Assembly (NCBI GenBank): GCA_027491255.1
Contig: JAIXWM010000117.1
Location: 1-36,453, forward strand
Source of the DNA: Rubrivivax sp.
Lineage (GTDB): Bacteria; Pseudomonadota; Gammaproteobacteria; Burkholderiales; Burkholderiaceae_C
Reading direction: 5' to 3'
DNA length: 36,453 bases
The notes below the pieces were generated by a model. The model was not told the DNA's origin and did no database searches. It saw nothing but the letters and a program-made list of their open reading frames with translations. The stretch's first letter is position 1. Every line of letters starts with the position of its first letter. Both the position numbers and the translations under genes were made by a program. Shown here piece after piece: positions 25,328-32,295 of the stretch.

Positions 25328-26563
25328 ATGCCGAAGGTCGCACGTGAGCTCAGCGCGCTCGCGGTGAGCAAGCTTCGTGATGTGGGGATGCACGCCGTTG
25401 GCGGCGCTGCCGGCCTGCAGCTGGTGGTCGGGGCTTCCGGATCGAAGTCCTGGATCGTCAGGATCATGGTCAACGGCAAGCGCAGAGACATTGGCCTTGG
25501 GGCCTACCCAGAGGTTGGGCTCGCCGATGCGCGTGACCGGACGCGCGAACTCAGGCGTCAGGTTTCTGCTGGCATCGACCCTATTGCGCAGCGCAAGGCC
25601 GAGGCAGAGGCGAGCGCCGCCCAGATGGCTGCTGCGGTGACGTTTGACGAGGCTGCGAAGAGCTTCATCGAGTCTCACGCCGGTGGCTGGGCGAACATCA
25701 AGCATGCCCAACAGTGGGAGAGCACGCTGGCCACCTACGCGAGTCCGGTGATTGGAAAGCTGCCTGTGAGCGAGATCCGCACTGCGCATGTCGTTGAGGT
25801 CCTGAAGCCGATCTGGACGACCAAGACCGAAACAGCAAAGCGTCTCCGGGGGCGCATCGAACAAGTCATCAGTGCCGCCGATGCACTCGCCGAGCGCGAA
25901 CGCCTGAACCCGGCACGTTGGGTCGGGGCGCTCGACAAGGTATTCCCCAAGCCGTCAAAGGTCGCCACGGTCAAGCACCACGAGGCCGTCCCTTGGCGGG
26001 GGTTGCCGAAGTTCATGGTCAACCTGCGGCTGCGTCCGGGTATCGCAGCCCGGGCACTGGAGTTCGCTATCCTGACGGCAGCGCGCAGCGGCGAGGTGCG
26101 CGGCATGACCTGGGATGAAGTCGACCTGGCGCAGAGGCTGTGGATTGTCCCGGGTGAGCGCATGAAGATGAGGCGCGAACACCGGGTGCCGCTGTCGGGG
26201 GCTGCTCTCGAGTTGCTCAAGGCGCTCCCCAAGGTAGAGGAGAAGTACGTCTTCCCGTCGCCGTTCAAGGGGATCCAGCTGTCCGACATGACGCTGGCGG
26301 CGGTGATGCGGCGCATGAAGCTGACCGCGGTGCCGCACGGCTTCCGGTCATCGTTCAGGGACTGGGCGGCAGAGGCGACGAACCATCCTCACGCCGCGGC
26401 CGAGCTGGCGCTCGCGCATGCGGTGGGCAATGCTGTCGAGGCAGCCTACCGGCGCGGGGACATGCTGGACAAGCGCAGGGAGCTTATGGAGGACTGGGCC
26501 GCGTACTGCGGATCGGCAGCTGTCATGGAAGCAGCCGGAGTCGTGGAGCTGCGCCAAGCCTGA
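25328..26563 (+). CDS. int: Tyrosine recombinase integrase (P4-type, DUF4102 N-terminus)
   Basis: A 411-residue site-specific recombinase that integrates and excises the prophage. The N-terminal arm-binding domain shows KSWIVRIMVNGKRRDIGLGAYPEVGLADARD (about 40-70), typical of tRNA-targeting P4/CP4-57-like integrases; a SAM-like core-binding domain lies around 103-200. Catalytic residues are R253 (TAARSGEVRGMTW), H337 and R340 (PHGFRSSFRDWA), H364 (LAHAVGN) and nucleophile Y374 (AAYRRGD). All are present, so it should be active. Its position 134 bases from tRNA-Ser(CGA) and its family support the tRNA as attachment site. The frame is complete, with ATG 25328 chosen as the first good start after the terminator. 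Confidence 0.95.
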   Translation: MPKVARELSALAVSKLRDVGMHAVGGAAGLQLVVGASGSKSWIVRIMVNGKRRDIGLGAYPEVGLADARDRTRELRRQVSAGIDPIAQRKAEAEASAAQMAAAVTFDEAAKSFIESHAGGWANIKHAQQWESTLATYASPVIGKLPVSEIRTAHVVEVLKPIWTTKTETAKRLRGRIEQVISAADALAERERLNPARWVGALDKVFPKPSKVATVKHHEAVPWRGLPKFMVNLRLRPGIAARALEFAILTAARSGEVRGMTWDEVDLAQRLWIVPGERMKMRREHRVPLSGAALELLKALPKVEEKYVFPSPFKGIQLSDMTLAAVMRRMKLTAVPHGFRSSFRDWAAEATNHPHAAAELALAHAVGNAVEAAYRRGDMLDKRRELMEDWAAYCGSAAVMEAAGVVELRQA

Positions 26564-26833
26564 GCCGTCAGGGCCAGAGAATCCGACTCTGCTGGTAGGT
26601 TATTCGCGTCTGGGACCCAGCTATGGGATCACTGCAGTTGCCTCCAGTGAGGCCCGATGCGACCCGATGCAACTGTATGCAGCCCCAGGCCGTCTTTACT
26701 GGACATCCATCCAGAAAATCCACAGGTCGCCCCCAGACTTGGTGTCTTGAAGTGAGCGGGACTGGGCCGTATGATGCTTCTCAAGCACGACGCGTTTCAG
26801 CCCTTCGAGGCGGGAAGCACGTGCGAGGCGCAT

Positions 26834-26859
26834 CGCCCCAACGTTGGCGCGTTGGGGCG
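26834..26859. repeat. Perfect 10-base inverted repeat
   Basis: CGCCCCAACG (26834-26843) and CGTTGGGGCG (26850-26859) with spacer TTGGCG. It is strong enough to be a hairpin or a dimer-binding operator and sits about 33 bases upstream of the candidate early promoter. Confidence 0.7.
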
Positions 26860-26891
26860 GTGCTGAACGGCACTGAAGCAGCACCGTTGTC

Positions 26892-26920
26892 TGGTCAGAC
26901 ACTTGTACTGTACGTTTAAT
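26892..26920 (+). promoter_or_regulatory. Candidate prophage early promoter with overlapping operator
   Basis: A -35-like TGGTCA (26892-26897), 17-base spacer and -10-like TTTAAT (26915-26920, five of six matches) face the early gene block. The palindrome GTCTG-GT-CAGAC (26889-26900) covers the -35 box, and GTAC-T-GTAC (26905-26913) lies in the spacer. This layout suits repression by a dimeric protein. Predicted start near 26927 gives a leader of about 75 bases before the first early gene. Confidence 0.5.
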
Positions 26921-27003
26921 CGTAGGTCAGATCAACACGATTCCCGCACAGGTCTTTGCTGTCTTTTTTGCCTCCGTTCTTGATGTGTGATCGGAGGTGT
27001 CTT

Positions 27004-27375
27004 TTGACACTCACTTTTGTAGATCCTGTACCGCACGAAATCGATGCGCAAACGCAAGTCGATTGTGTGAGCCCGAAACGGGCCGCGCGCTCCAAGCGCT
27101 CAACATCTGTATTCGACACTTCCAGCGCTTTTCGGGGCCTGATTGGCCAGATTGATGCGCTTCCGGACTCACATCCGGTCAGGTTATGCGTTGTCGCATA
27201 CCTGATCGGCGGTGTGCACCGGACGACGGTCTGGCGGTGGGTCAAGGAGCGTCGTCTCCCGTCGCCGACCATGATCGCCAACGTCCCGACGTTCCCGTTG
27301 GGGCTGATCCGCAAGATCCAGCGCGACGGCCTGCCCCCCAAGCAGGCTGACCGCGGCCTCCGCACAGGAGGCTGA
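27004..27375 (+). CDS. AlpA/Cro-like DNA-binding protein, prophage regulator
   Basis: A 123-residue protein with one recognisable feature, a helix-turn-helix segment VAYLIGGVHRTTVWRWVKERRLPSPTMI followed by basic residues, resembling AlpA-type excisionase/regulators in which a conserved S/T-TVWRWVK helix contacts DNA. The first 60 residues are low in recognisable structure. The TTG at 27004 is chosen because GGAGG (26993-26997) lies 6 bases before it; the frame is open back to 26956 with ATG 26983 as an alternative. It is the first gene after the early promoter, so it may regulate int/excision or the early operon. Function is inferred from the HTH and position. Confidence 0.6.
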   Translation: MTLTFVDPVPHEIDAQTQVDCVSPKRAARSKRSTSVFDTSSAFRGLIGQIDALPDSHPVRLCVVAYLIGGVHRTTVWRWVKERRLPSPTMIANVPTFPLGLIRKIQRDGLPPKQADRGLRTGG

Positions 27376-27377
27376 CC

Positions 27378-27482
27378 ATGCACGCCCATCGAAATGCCCC
27401 CACGGGGGCAGGCGGAGCCATGCTTTCGCCGGACGGCTTGCGGTTTGGCTACCCCTCGAAGGAGGTGCAGCCATGGCGCTGA
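27378..27482 (+). CDS. Small ORF, 34 residues, unknown function
   Basis: The ATG at 27378 is preceded by a strong ribosome site GGAGG (27367-27371) at 6 bases, which lies over the last codons of the upstream gene. The frame encodes 34 residues (MHAHRNAPTGAGGAMLSP... ending KEVQPWR) and overlaps the start of the Sak4-like gene by 10 bases. A perfect hairpin TGCCCCC-AC-GGGGGCA (27395-27410) lies within it. No family is recognised. It could be a real microprotein or a translation-coupling leader for the next gene. Confidence 0.45.
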   Translation: MHAHRNAPTGAGGAMLSPDGLRFGYPSKEVQPWR

Positions 27483-28261
27483 AGCTCACCCGTCTGGCCC
27501 AGGCCAGTGCGCCTAGGCCGCCGAGGATCACGGTCTTCGGGGTCGCCGGGGTCGGCAAGACGTCGTTCGCCGCGGCGGCGCTGAACCCGGTCTTCCTTCT
27601 GACTGAGGACGGCCTGGGCATGCGCGAGGTCGCGCACTTCCCGCTGGTCAGGACCTACGACGACTGCATTGGCCACCTGGCGGCGCTCTACAGCGAGGAG
27701 CATGACTTCTCCACCGTCGTCGTCGACAGCCTGGACTGGCTCGAGCCGCTGATCCATACGCGTGCCTGTCGCGACAACGGCTGGTCGTCGATTGAGGAGC
27801 CCGGCTACGGCAAGGGCTACGTCGCGGCGCTGGCGCTGTGGCGCCAGTACTTCGACGGCCTGAACGCGCTGCGCGACGAGCGCGGGATGACGGTGGTCCA
27901 GATCGCGCACTCCGAAATCCGGCGCTTCGACTCGCCGGAGCACGAACCCTACGACCGCTACGGGTTGAAGCTCCACGCCCGGGCAGCGGCCCTGGTTCTC
28001 GAGCACTCGGATGCCGTGCTCTTTGCCAACTTCCGTGTTGCCACTGTCAAGGCCGACGTCGGCTTCAACAAGCGTGTCAACCGCGCGGTGGGGTCGGGCG
28101 AACGCCTGATCCACACCACCGAGCGGCCGGCGTTCATCGCCAAGAACCGCTACGCACTGCCCGACACCCTCCCGCTGGACTGGGACAGCTTCGCTCGGGC
28201 CATGCCCGAGGCGCTGCAGCCCATGCTTATCACCAGCGTGCACCTCCCGAACCTCACCTGA
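27473..28261 (+). CDS. Phage RecA-like ATP-binding protein (Sak4-type)
   Basis: A 262-residue P-loop NTPase of the phage Sak4/AAA_24 kind, involved in single-strand annealing recombination and replication. Walker A is GVAGVGKT (residues 23-30) and Walker B is STVVVDSLDWL with D85. MTVVQIAHSEIRRFDSPEHEPYDRYGLKLHARAAALVLEHSDAVLFANF continues the core, and IHTTERPAFIAKNRYALPDTLPLDW closes it, as in remembered phage ATP-binding proteins. The start ATG 27473 has AAGGAGG upstream. It is followed by a DUF669 protein and a nuclease, the usual Sak4 neighbourhood, which supports the call. Confidence 0.82.
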   Translation: MALKLTRLAQASAPRPPRITVFGVAGVGKTSFAAAALNPVFLLTEDGLGMREVAHFPLVRTYDDCIGHLAALYSEEHDFSTVVVDSLDWLEPLIHTRACRDNGWSSIEEPGYGKGYVAALALWRQYFDGLNALRDERGMTVVQIAHSEIRRFDSPEHEPYDRYGLKLHARAAALVLEHSDAVLFANFRVATVKADVGFNKRVNRAVGSGERLIHTTERPAFIAKNRYALPDTLPLDWDSFARAMPEALQPMLITSVHLPNLT

Positions 28262-28276
28262 TTTCGAAAGTTCACG

Positions 28277-28780
28277 ATGCCCAACTTTGCCATCCCCTTT
28301 GACGCCTCCTCCGTCCAGCCCGCGAGTCGCACGCTGCTGCCTGCCGGGTCCTACGTCGGCCATATCGTGCACACCGAGTTCCGCCCGACCAAGAACGGCC
28401 TCGGCAAGTACCTGCTGGTCGAGCTGGAAGTCCTCGACGGCGAGTACGCCGGCCGGCGCCTGTACGACCGGATCAACCTGGTCAACCCTAACCCGACGGC
28501 CCAGCAGATCGCCGAGCAGACCCTCGCCGCCATCTGTCACGCCGTCGGCAAGGTTCAGGTGATCTCCTCCGAGGAACTGCACCACATCCCGCTGACCGTG
28601 GAGATCCGGGTCGAACCGGCCAAGGGTGGCTACGAGGAATCCAACAGCGTCAAGCGTTACTCGGCGCGCGGATCGGCGGGCCCGGCTACCTCGGCGGTGC
28701 CTGCTCCCCGGCCTGCTCCGTCTGCGCCAGCCGTCGCTCCTGCGCCTGCAGCCGGCGTCCCCTGGAAGCGTCGGACATGA
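28277..28780 (+). CDS. DUF669 family protein, probable single-strand DNA-binding partner
   Basis: A 167-residue protein. Residues 20-125 (LPAGSYVGHIVHTEFRPTKNGLGKYLLVELEVLDGEYAGRRLYDRINLVNPNPTAQQIAEQTLAAICHAVG) match the DUF669 fold, commonly encoded next to Sak-type recombinases. It ends in a low-complexity alanine/proline tail and PWKRRT, resembling the flexible tails of ssDNA-binding proteins but basic rather than acidic. It starts 15 bases after the Sak4-like gene and overlaps the next gene by four bases (ATGA). Direct DNA binding is an inference. Confidence 0.8.
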   Translation: MPNFAIPFDASSVQPASRTLLPAGSYVGHIVHTEFRPTKNGLGKYLLVELEVLDGEYAGRRLYDRINLVNPNPTAQQIAEQTLAAICHAVGKVQVISSEELHHIPLTVEIRVEPAKGGYEESNSVKRYSARGSAGPATSAVPAPRPAPSAPAVAPAPAAGVPWKRRT

Positions 28781-29175
28781 AGGAGTTGCCGCTCATGAAC
28801 CACCCCACCCAAGATCCGGTGGTTCACCTCCCGGACACGCCCGAAGGGTGTCGTGTCCGGCTGGCTGAACTGCACGACGAGGTGCGGTCTATCCGCATCG
28901 AGATCTCAACGCGTGACCTCCGGCGCCAGACCGAGCGCCTGAGCGTCGATCCTGACTGGTTCCACCGCGCGAGCACGGCCCTGCGCCACAAGCGTCTGGA
29001 GATCTCGCTGGTGCAACAGCACCTCGACCGTCTGGCCGGCCCCAGCCGGCGTGACGGTATGAAGGACGCCCTCATCAGCGTGCTGCGCGCCGAGTTCGAT
29101 GACGCCGCATGGTCCAGGGCGCTCGCGCGCGCCCGGCAGATGCTCGAGGCGGGCCTGGAGGTGCGACATGGCTGA
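28777..29175 (+). CDS. Hypothetical phage protein
   Basis: A 132-residue, mostly helical, charged protein (LAELHDEVRSIRIEISTRDLRRQTERL, LRHKRLEISLVQQHLDRLA) with no family that I recognise. ATG 28777 overlaps the DUF669 stop (ATGA); ATG 28795 is an alternative with AAGGAG 9 bases upstream. Its stop overlaps the nuclease start by 8 bases. Its place inside the recombination block suggests an accessory of that module. Confidence 0.6.
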   Translation: MKELPLMNHPTQDPVVHLPDTPEGCRVRLAELHDEVRSIRIEISTRDLRRQTERLSVDPDWFHRASTALRHKRLEISLVQQHLDRLAGPSRRDGMKDALISVLRAEFDDAAWSRALARARQMLEAGLEVRHG

Positions 29176-30112
29176 AGTCGTTGCCACCCCCTCCACCCGC
29201 GAGGCGATCTTCCAGGGTTACGAGGCCGATGCCGGCGACGGCCTACGGCCGCACCTGGGCGCTTCCCTGATCGGTACCGAGTGCGAGCGCGCGCTCTGGT
29301 ACGCGTTCCGATGGGTCCGGCCTGCCCGGTTCCCGGGCCGCATCCTGCGCTTGTTCGAGACCGGGCAGCTGGAGGAGGCGCGCCTGGTGCGCAACCTTCG
29401 GCGCACGGGCGCCACGGTGCTCGAGGTCGATCCCGACACCGGTCGTCAGTTCCGCGTCGAGGCCCACGGCGGGCACTTCGGCGGCTCGATGGATGCCATC
29501 GCGCACGGACTTCTCGAATCGCCGGGCACTTGGCACGTGCTGGAGTTCAAGACCCACGGGGCCAAGAGCTTCAGTGATCTGGCGTCCAAGGGCGTGCGGT
29601 CCAGCAAGCCCCAGCACTACGCGCAGATGCAGACCTACATGCATCTGGCTGACCTGGACTGGGCGATGTACGTCGCCGTATGCAAGGACACCGACAACCT
29701 GCACGTTGAACGTGTGCCGGCCGATCCGCACGTCGCGCAAGGACTGCTCGAACGCGCGCGCCGGGTGATCTTCGCCGACAGGCCGGGTCCGCGCATCAGC
29801 GACGACCCGAAGTGGTTCCAGTGCCGCATGTGCGACTACCGCGGCATTTGCCACGGCGACGAGCCAGCGTCGGTCAACTGCCGCACCTGCCTAAGTGCCA
29901 CGCCGGTCGAGGGGGGGTGGCACTGCGACCGCCACGACAGGCCCCTGCTGATGGCAGAGCAGCGCCAGGGCTGCGAGCGCCATCTGTACCTGCCGGCTTT
30001 GGTGCCCGGCAGGCAGATCGACGCTGGCGACGACTGGGTGGAGTACGAATTCCCTGACGGTCAGCACTGGCGCGACCAGGGGTACGACAAGCAAATGGAG
30101 GTCTGCGCATGA
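29168..30112 (+). CDS. PD-(D/E)XK nuclease, Cas4/AddB-like with iron-sulfur cysteines
   Basis: A 314-residue phage exonuclease. Nuclease residues are D109 (GGSMDAI), E126 and K128 (LEFKTH), and a QMQTYM motif (residues 153-158). Cysteine C39 (GTECERALWY) together with C219, C222 and C228 (CRMCDYRGIC) makes the C...C-x2-C-x5-C pattern of 4Fe-4S nucleases such as AddB and Cas4. A second cluster (C238, C241, C253, C269) suggests an additional zinc-ribbon-like module not in simple Cas4. ATG 29168 follows GGAGG closely. It overlaps its neighbours at both ends. It probably resects DNA ends for the Sak4-like annealing system, or acts in replication. Confidence 0.8.
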   Translation: MAEVVATPSTREAIFQGYEADAGDGLRPHLGASLIGTECERALWYAFRWVRPARFPGRILRLFETGQLEEARLVRNLRRTGATVLEVDPDTGRQFRVEAHGGHFGGSMDAIAHGLLESPGTWHVLEFKTHGAKSFSDLASKGVRSSKPQHYAQMQTYMHLADLDWAMYVAVCKDTDNLHVERVPADPHVAQGLLERARRVIFADRPGPRISDDPKWFQCRMCDYRGICHGDEPASVNCRTCLSATPVEGGWHCDRHDRPLLMAEQRQGCERHLYLPALVPGRQIDAGDDWVEYEFPDGQHWRDQGYDKQMEVCA

Positions 30113-31683
30113 AGCTCCCACTGCGAACCTATCAGGCCGAGGCGATCGACAGCCTCTACGGCTACTTCGAACACCACAGCGGCAATCCGCTGATCGTCAT
30201 CCCGACGGCCGGCGGCAAGTCGTTGGTGATGGCCTCGTTCATCGAGGGCGTTCTGCGTGAACACCCCGACCAGCGCATCCTCGTCGTCACCCATGTGCGC
30301 GAGCTGATTCAGCAGAACCATGCGGAGCTGATGCGACTGTGGCCCGAGGCCCCGGCCGGCATCTACTCGGCCGGGCTGCGCCGGCGCGAGTCTCGAGCAC
30401 GCATCCTGTTCTGCGGCATCCAGTCTGTGCAGCGGCGGGCAGACGAGATCGGTCACGTCGATCTGGTCCTGGTGGATGAGGCTCACCTCATCCCACGCAG
30501 TGACAGCGCGATGTACCGACGCTTCCTCGGCCAGTTGCAGGGCATCAATCCCTCGCTGAAGATCATCGGCCTGACTGCGACGCCGTACAGACTTGACTCT
30601 GGCAAGCTCCACGAGGGGAAGGGCGCGCTGTTCACGGATGTGGCCTACGACGTTTCGGTGCGCGCACTTATCGACGGCGGCTACCTCAGCCCGCTGGTGT
30701 CCAAGCGCACGAAGACGCAGCTTGATGTCCGCGGTGTCGGCTCGCGCGGCGGCGACTTCATCGGCAAGCAGTTGGAGCGTGCGGTCGACACCGACGTGAT
30801 CACGCAGGCGGCCGTCGACGAGATCTTCCGGTACAGCCACGGCCGGCGCAGCTGGCTGGTCTTTTGCGCAGGCGTCGGACACGCTCACCACGTCCGCGAT
30901 GCCATCCTCGCGCGCGGTGTGAGCTGCGCGACCATCGTCGGGGACACACCAGGCCCAGAGCGCGAAGCCCTGATCGCCGCCTTCAAGGCCGGCGAGATCC
31001 AGTGTCTGACCAACGCAAACGTGTTGACCACCGGCTTCAACGCGCCCGCGGTGGACTTGATCGTGATGCTGCGTCCTACGCAGTCCACAGGTTTGTACGT
31101 GCAGATGGTCGGCCGGGGCAGTCGCCTCTCACCGGGCAAGAAGAACTGCCTGGTGCTGGACTTCGCGGGCAACATCGCCAGGCACGGCCCCATCGATGTC
31201 GTCAGGCCTCGCGGGAAACCCGGCGACGGCGGTGGTGCTGCACCGACTAAGGTATGCCCCGAGTGCGATTCGGTCATCCACGCGGCGCTGTGCGAGTGCC
31301 CGGACTGCGGCCATGAGTTCATGCGGGCGCCGCCCAAGATCGACCCCGAGGCCAGTGAGCTCGAGGTCATCAGCTCGGGTGAGCCGCAGCTGGTGCAGGT
31401 CACCCGAGTCAACTACTCGGTGCACGAGAAGCCCGGCAAACCGCCTTGCTTGCGGGTGGACCACCACAGCGGGCTGGCCAGGCACAGCGAGTTCATCTGC
31501 TTCGAGCACGACGGGTTTCCGCGCAAGAAGGCACGCGAGTGGTGGGCCATGCGGGCACCTGGTGTGCCGACGCCGCAGCGTACGGACGACGCGCTGGCCT
31601 TGCGTGACCGACTGCGAGTGCCGACGCACATCGCTGTGCGGCCCAGCGGCCGATACACCGAGGTCGTCGGCGCGCGTTTCTGA
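30109..31683 (+). CDS. SF2 DEAH helicase with C-terminal zinc ribbon
   Basis: A 524-residue helicase of the DEAD/DEAH, SSL2-like superfamily. Q-motif near R6/Q9, Walker A PTAGGKS (32-38), DEAH at 123-126, motif III TAT (156-158), and motif VI QMVGRGSR (332-339) with an arginine finger. A zinc ribbon follows at C383, C386, C397 and C400 (CPEC...CPDC). The remaining 120 residues are of unknown fold. It overlaps the nuclease stop by four bases. It probably unwinds DNA for phage replication or recombination together with the nuclease. Confidence 0.9.
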   Translation: MKLPLRTYQAEAIDSLYGYFEHHSGNPLIVIPTAGGKSLVMASFIEGVLREHPDQRILVVTHVRELIQQNHAELMRLWPEAPAGIYSAGLRRRESRARILFCGIQSVQRRADEIGHVDLVLVDEAHLIPRSDSAMYRRFLGQLQGINPSLKIIGLTATPYRLDSGKLHEGKGALFTDVAYDVSVRALIDGGYLSPLVSKRTKTQLDVRGVGSRGGDFIGKQLERAVDTDVITQAAVDEIFRYSHGRRSWLVFCAGVGHAHHVRDAILARGVSCATIVGDTPGPEREALIAAFKAGEIQCLTNANVLTTGFNAPAVDLIVMLRPTQSTGLYVQMVGRGSRLSPGKKNCLVLDFAGNIARHGPIDVVRPRGKPGDGGGAAPTKVCPECDSVIHAALCECPDCGHEFMRAPPKIDPEASELEVISSGEPQLVQVTRVNYSVHEKPGKPPCLRVDHHSGLARHSEFICFEHDGFPRKKAREWWAMRAPGVPTPQRTDDALALRDRLRVPTHIAVRPSGRYTEVVGARF

Positions 31684-32006
31684 TGCTGTGCGCCATCTGC
31701 CGGCGCGACGCCCGGGGGTTCGGCTTCGCGCCGCACCTCATCCGGGTGGCCGCGCCCACCGTGAAGTTGTGCTCCATGCGCTGCATGGACATTGCTGCGA
31801 GGCTCAAAGGAATGATCAACCCGAACAAGCACGAGGCGGCCGCCTTGGACGCGGCATCCCAGGCGGGCGGCGTCTATGTCGAGTTGCTGTCAAGAACCGA
31901 CCTGACGACCTGGTCGGAGCAGGAGTGGGGGCGGCTCGTGGATGTCATCGTCACCGAGTACCAGGACACCCTGCGCAGGGCGTACGCCGATGACCCCCCG
32001 ATCTGA
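31683..32006 (+). CDS. DUF6511-like small zinc-binding phage protein
   Basis: A 107-residue protein beginning MLCAICRRDARGFGFAP with a C-x2-C pair and a second pair in LCSMRCMDIAARLKGMINP, then helices EAAALDAASQAGGVYVE and WGRLVDVIVTEYQDTLRRAY. This matches the pattern I remember for DUF6511 phage proteins, so zinc binding is likely; the function is unknown. Its ATG overlaps the helicase stop by one base. Confidence 0.7.
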   Translation: MLCAICRRDARGFGFAPHLIRVAAPTVKLCSMRCMDIAARLKGMINPNKHEAAALDAASQAGGVYVELLSRTDLTTWSEQEWGRLVDVIVTEYQDTLRRAYADDPPI

Positions 32007-32019
32007 AGAGAGGCCCGCC

Positions 32020-32295
32020 ATGAGCGCAATCCCCAGCTCGCACGGCGTGCCGCCGTGCTTTTCCTCCGCCCGCCAGTACCGCGCGTGGAAGTCGATGACA
32101 GTGCGCGTGCGACCAGGCCCGAGCGAGTTCTGCGAGGACTGCACGCCCGAGTTCCAGCGCCTGCGCATTGCGCAGTTCCGTTGTCTGCACCCCGGGACCA
32201 CCTTTCACCGGGGGGCAGACGGATTTCTCGACGGGATCCGGCCAGGGTGCCGCTTGCCCACCCGTGAGAAGAACGACAAGAAGGAGCGCCAGTGA
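32020..32295 (+). CDS. Hypothetical phage protein with cysteine pair
   Basis: A 91-residue protein with FCEDCTPEFQRLRIAQFRC, suggesting a small metal-binding site, and a basic C-terminus (REKNDKKERQ). No family is recognised. ATG 32020 has GAGAGG about 6 bases upstream, and the stop overlaps the primase-polymerase start (GTGA). It is probably part of the replication operon. Confidence 0.6.
   Translation: MSAIPSSHGVPPCFSSARQYRAWKSMTVRVRPGPSEFCEDCTPEFQRLRIAQFRCLHPGTTFHRGADGFLDGIRPGCRLPTREKNDKKERQ

Larger units (their letters stand above)
26564..27003. other. Prophage regulatory gap between integrase and early genes
   Basis: No convincing protein gene is seen in this 440-base gap; short open frames have no family-like features. 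It contains three contiguous 10-base near-repeats at 26651-26680 ending in ATGC (GGCCCGATGC, GACCCGATGC, AACTGTATGC), framed by an inverted pair CAGTTGC (26635-26641)/GCAACTG (26669-26675). A perfect 10-base inverted repeat follows at 26834-26859, another at 26859-26885 (GGTGCT/AGCACC), and a promoter with a palindrome over its -35 box at 26889-26920. It probably holds integrase arm sites and the early control region of the phage. Confidence 0.6.

Noticed and set aside
26651..26680. Possible CRISPR-like short repeats
   Set aside because: Only three contiguous 10-base near-repeats without spacers; no cas genes nearby apart from a Cas4-like phage nuclease.
26623..26919. Plus-strand 98-codon frame in the gap after the integrase
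   Set aside because: No ribosome site, no family features, and it runs through the inverted repeats and promoter elements; more likely non-coding regulatory DNA.
27449..28585. Minus-strand frame of 378 codons in the prophage
   Set aside because: Antisense to the Sak4-like and DUF669 genes, which carry Walker motifs and ribosome sites.
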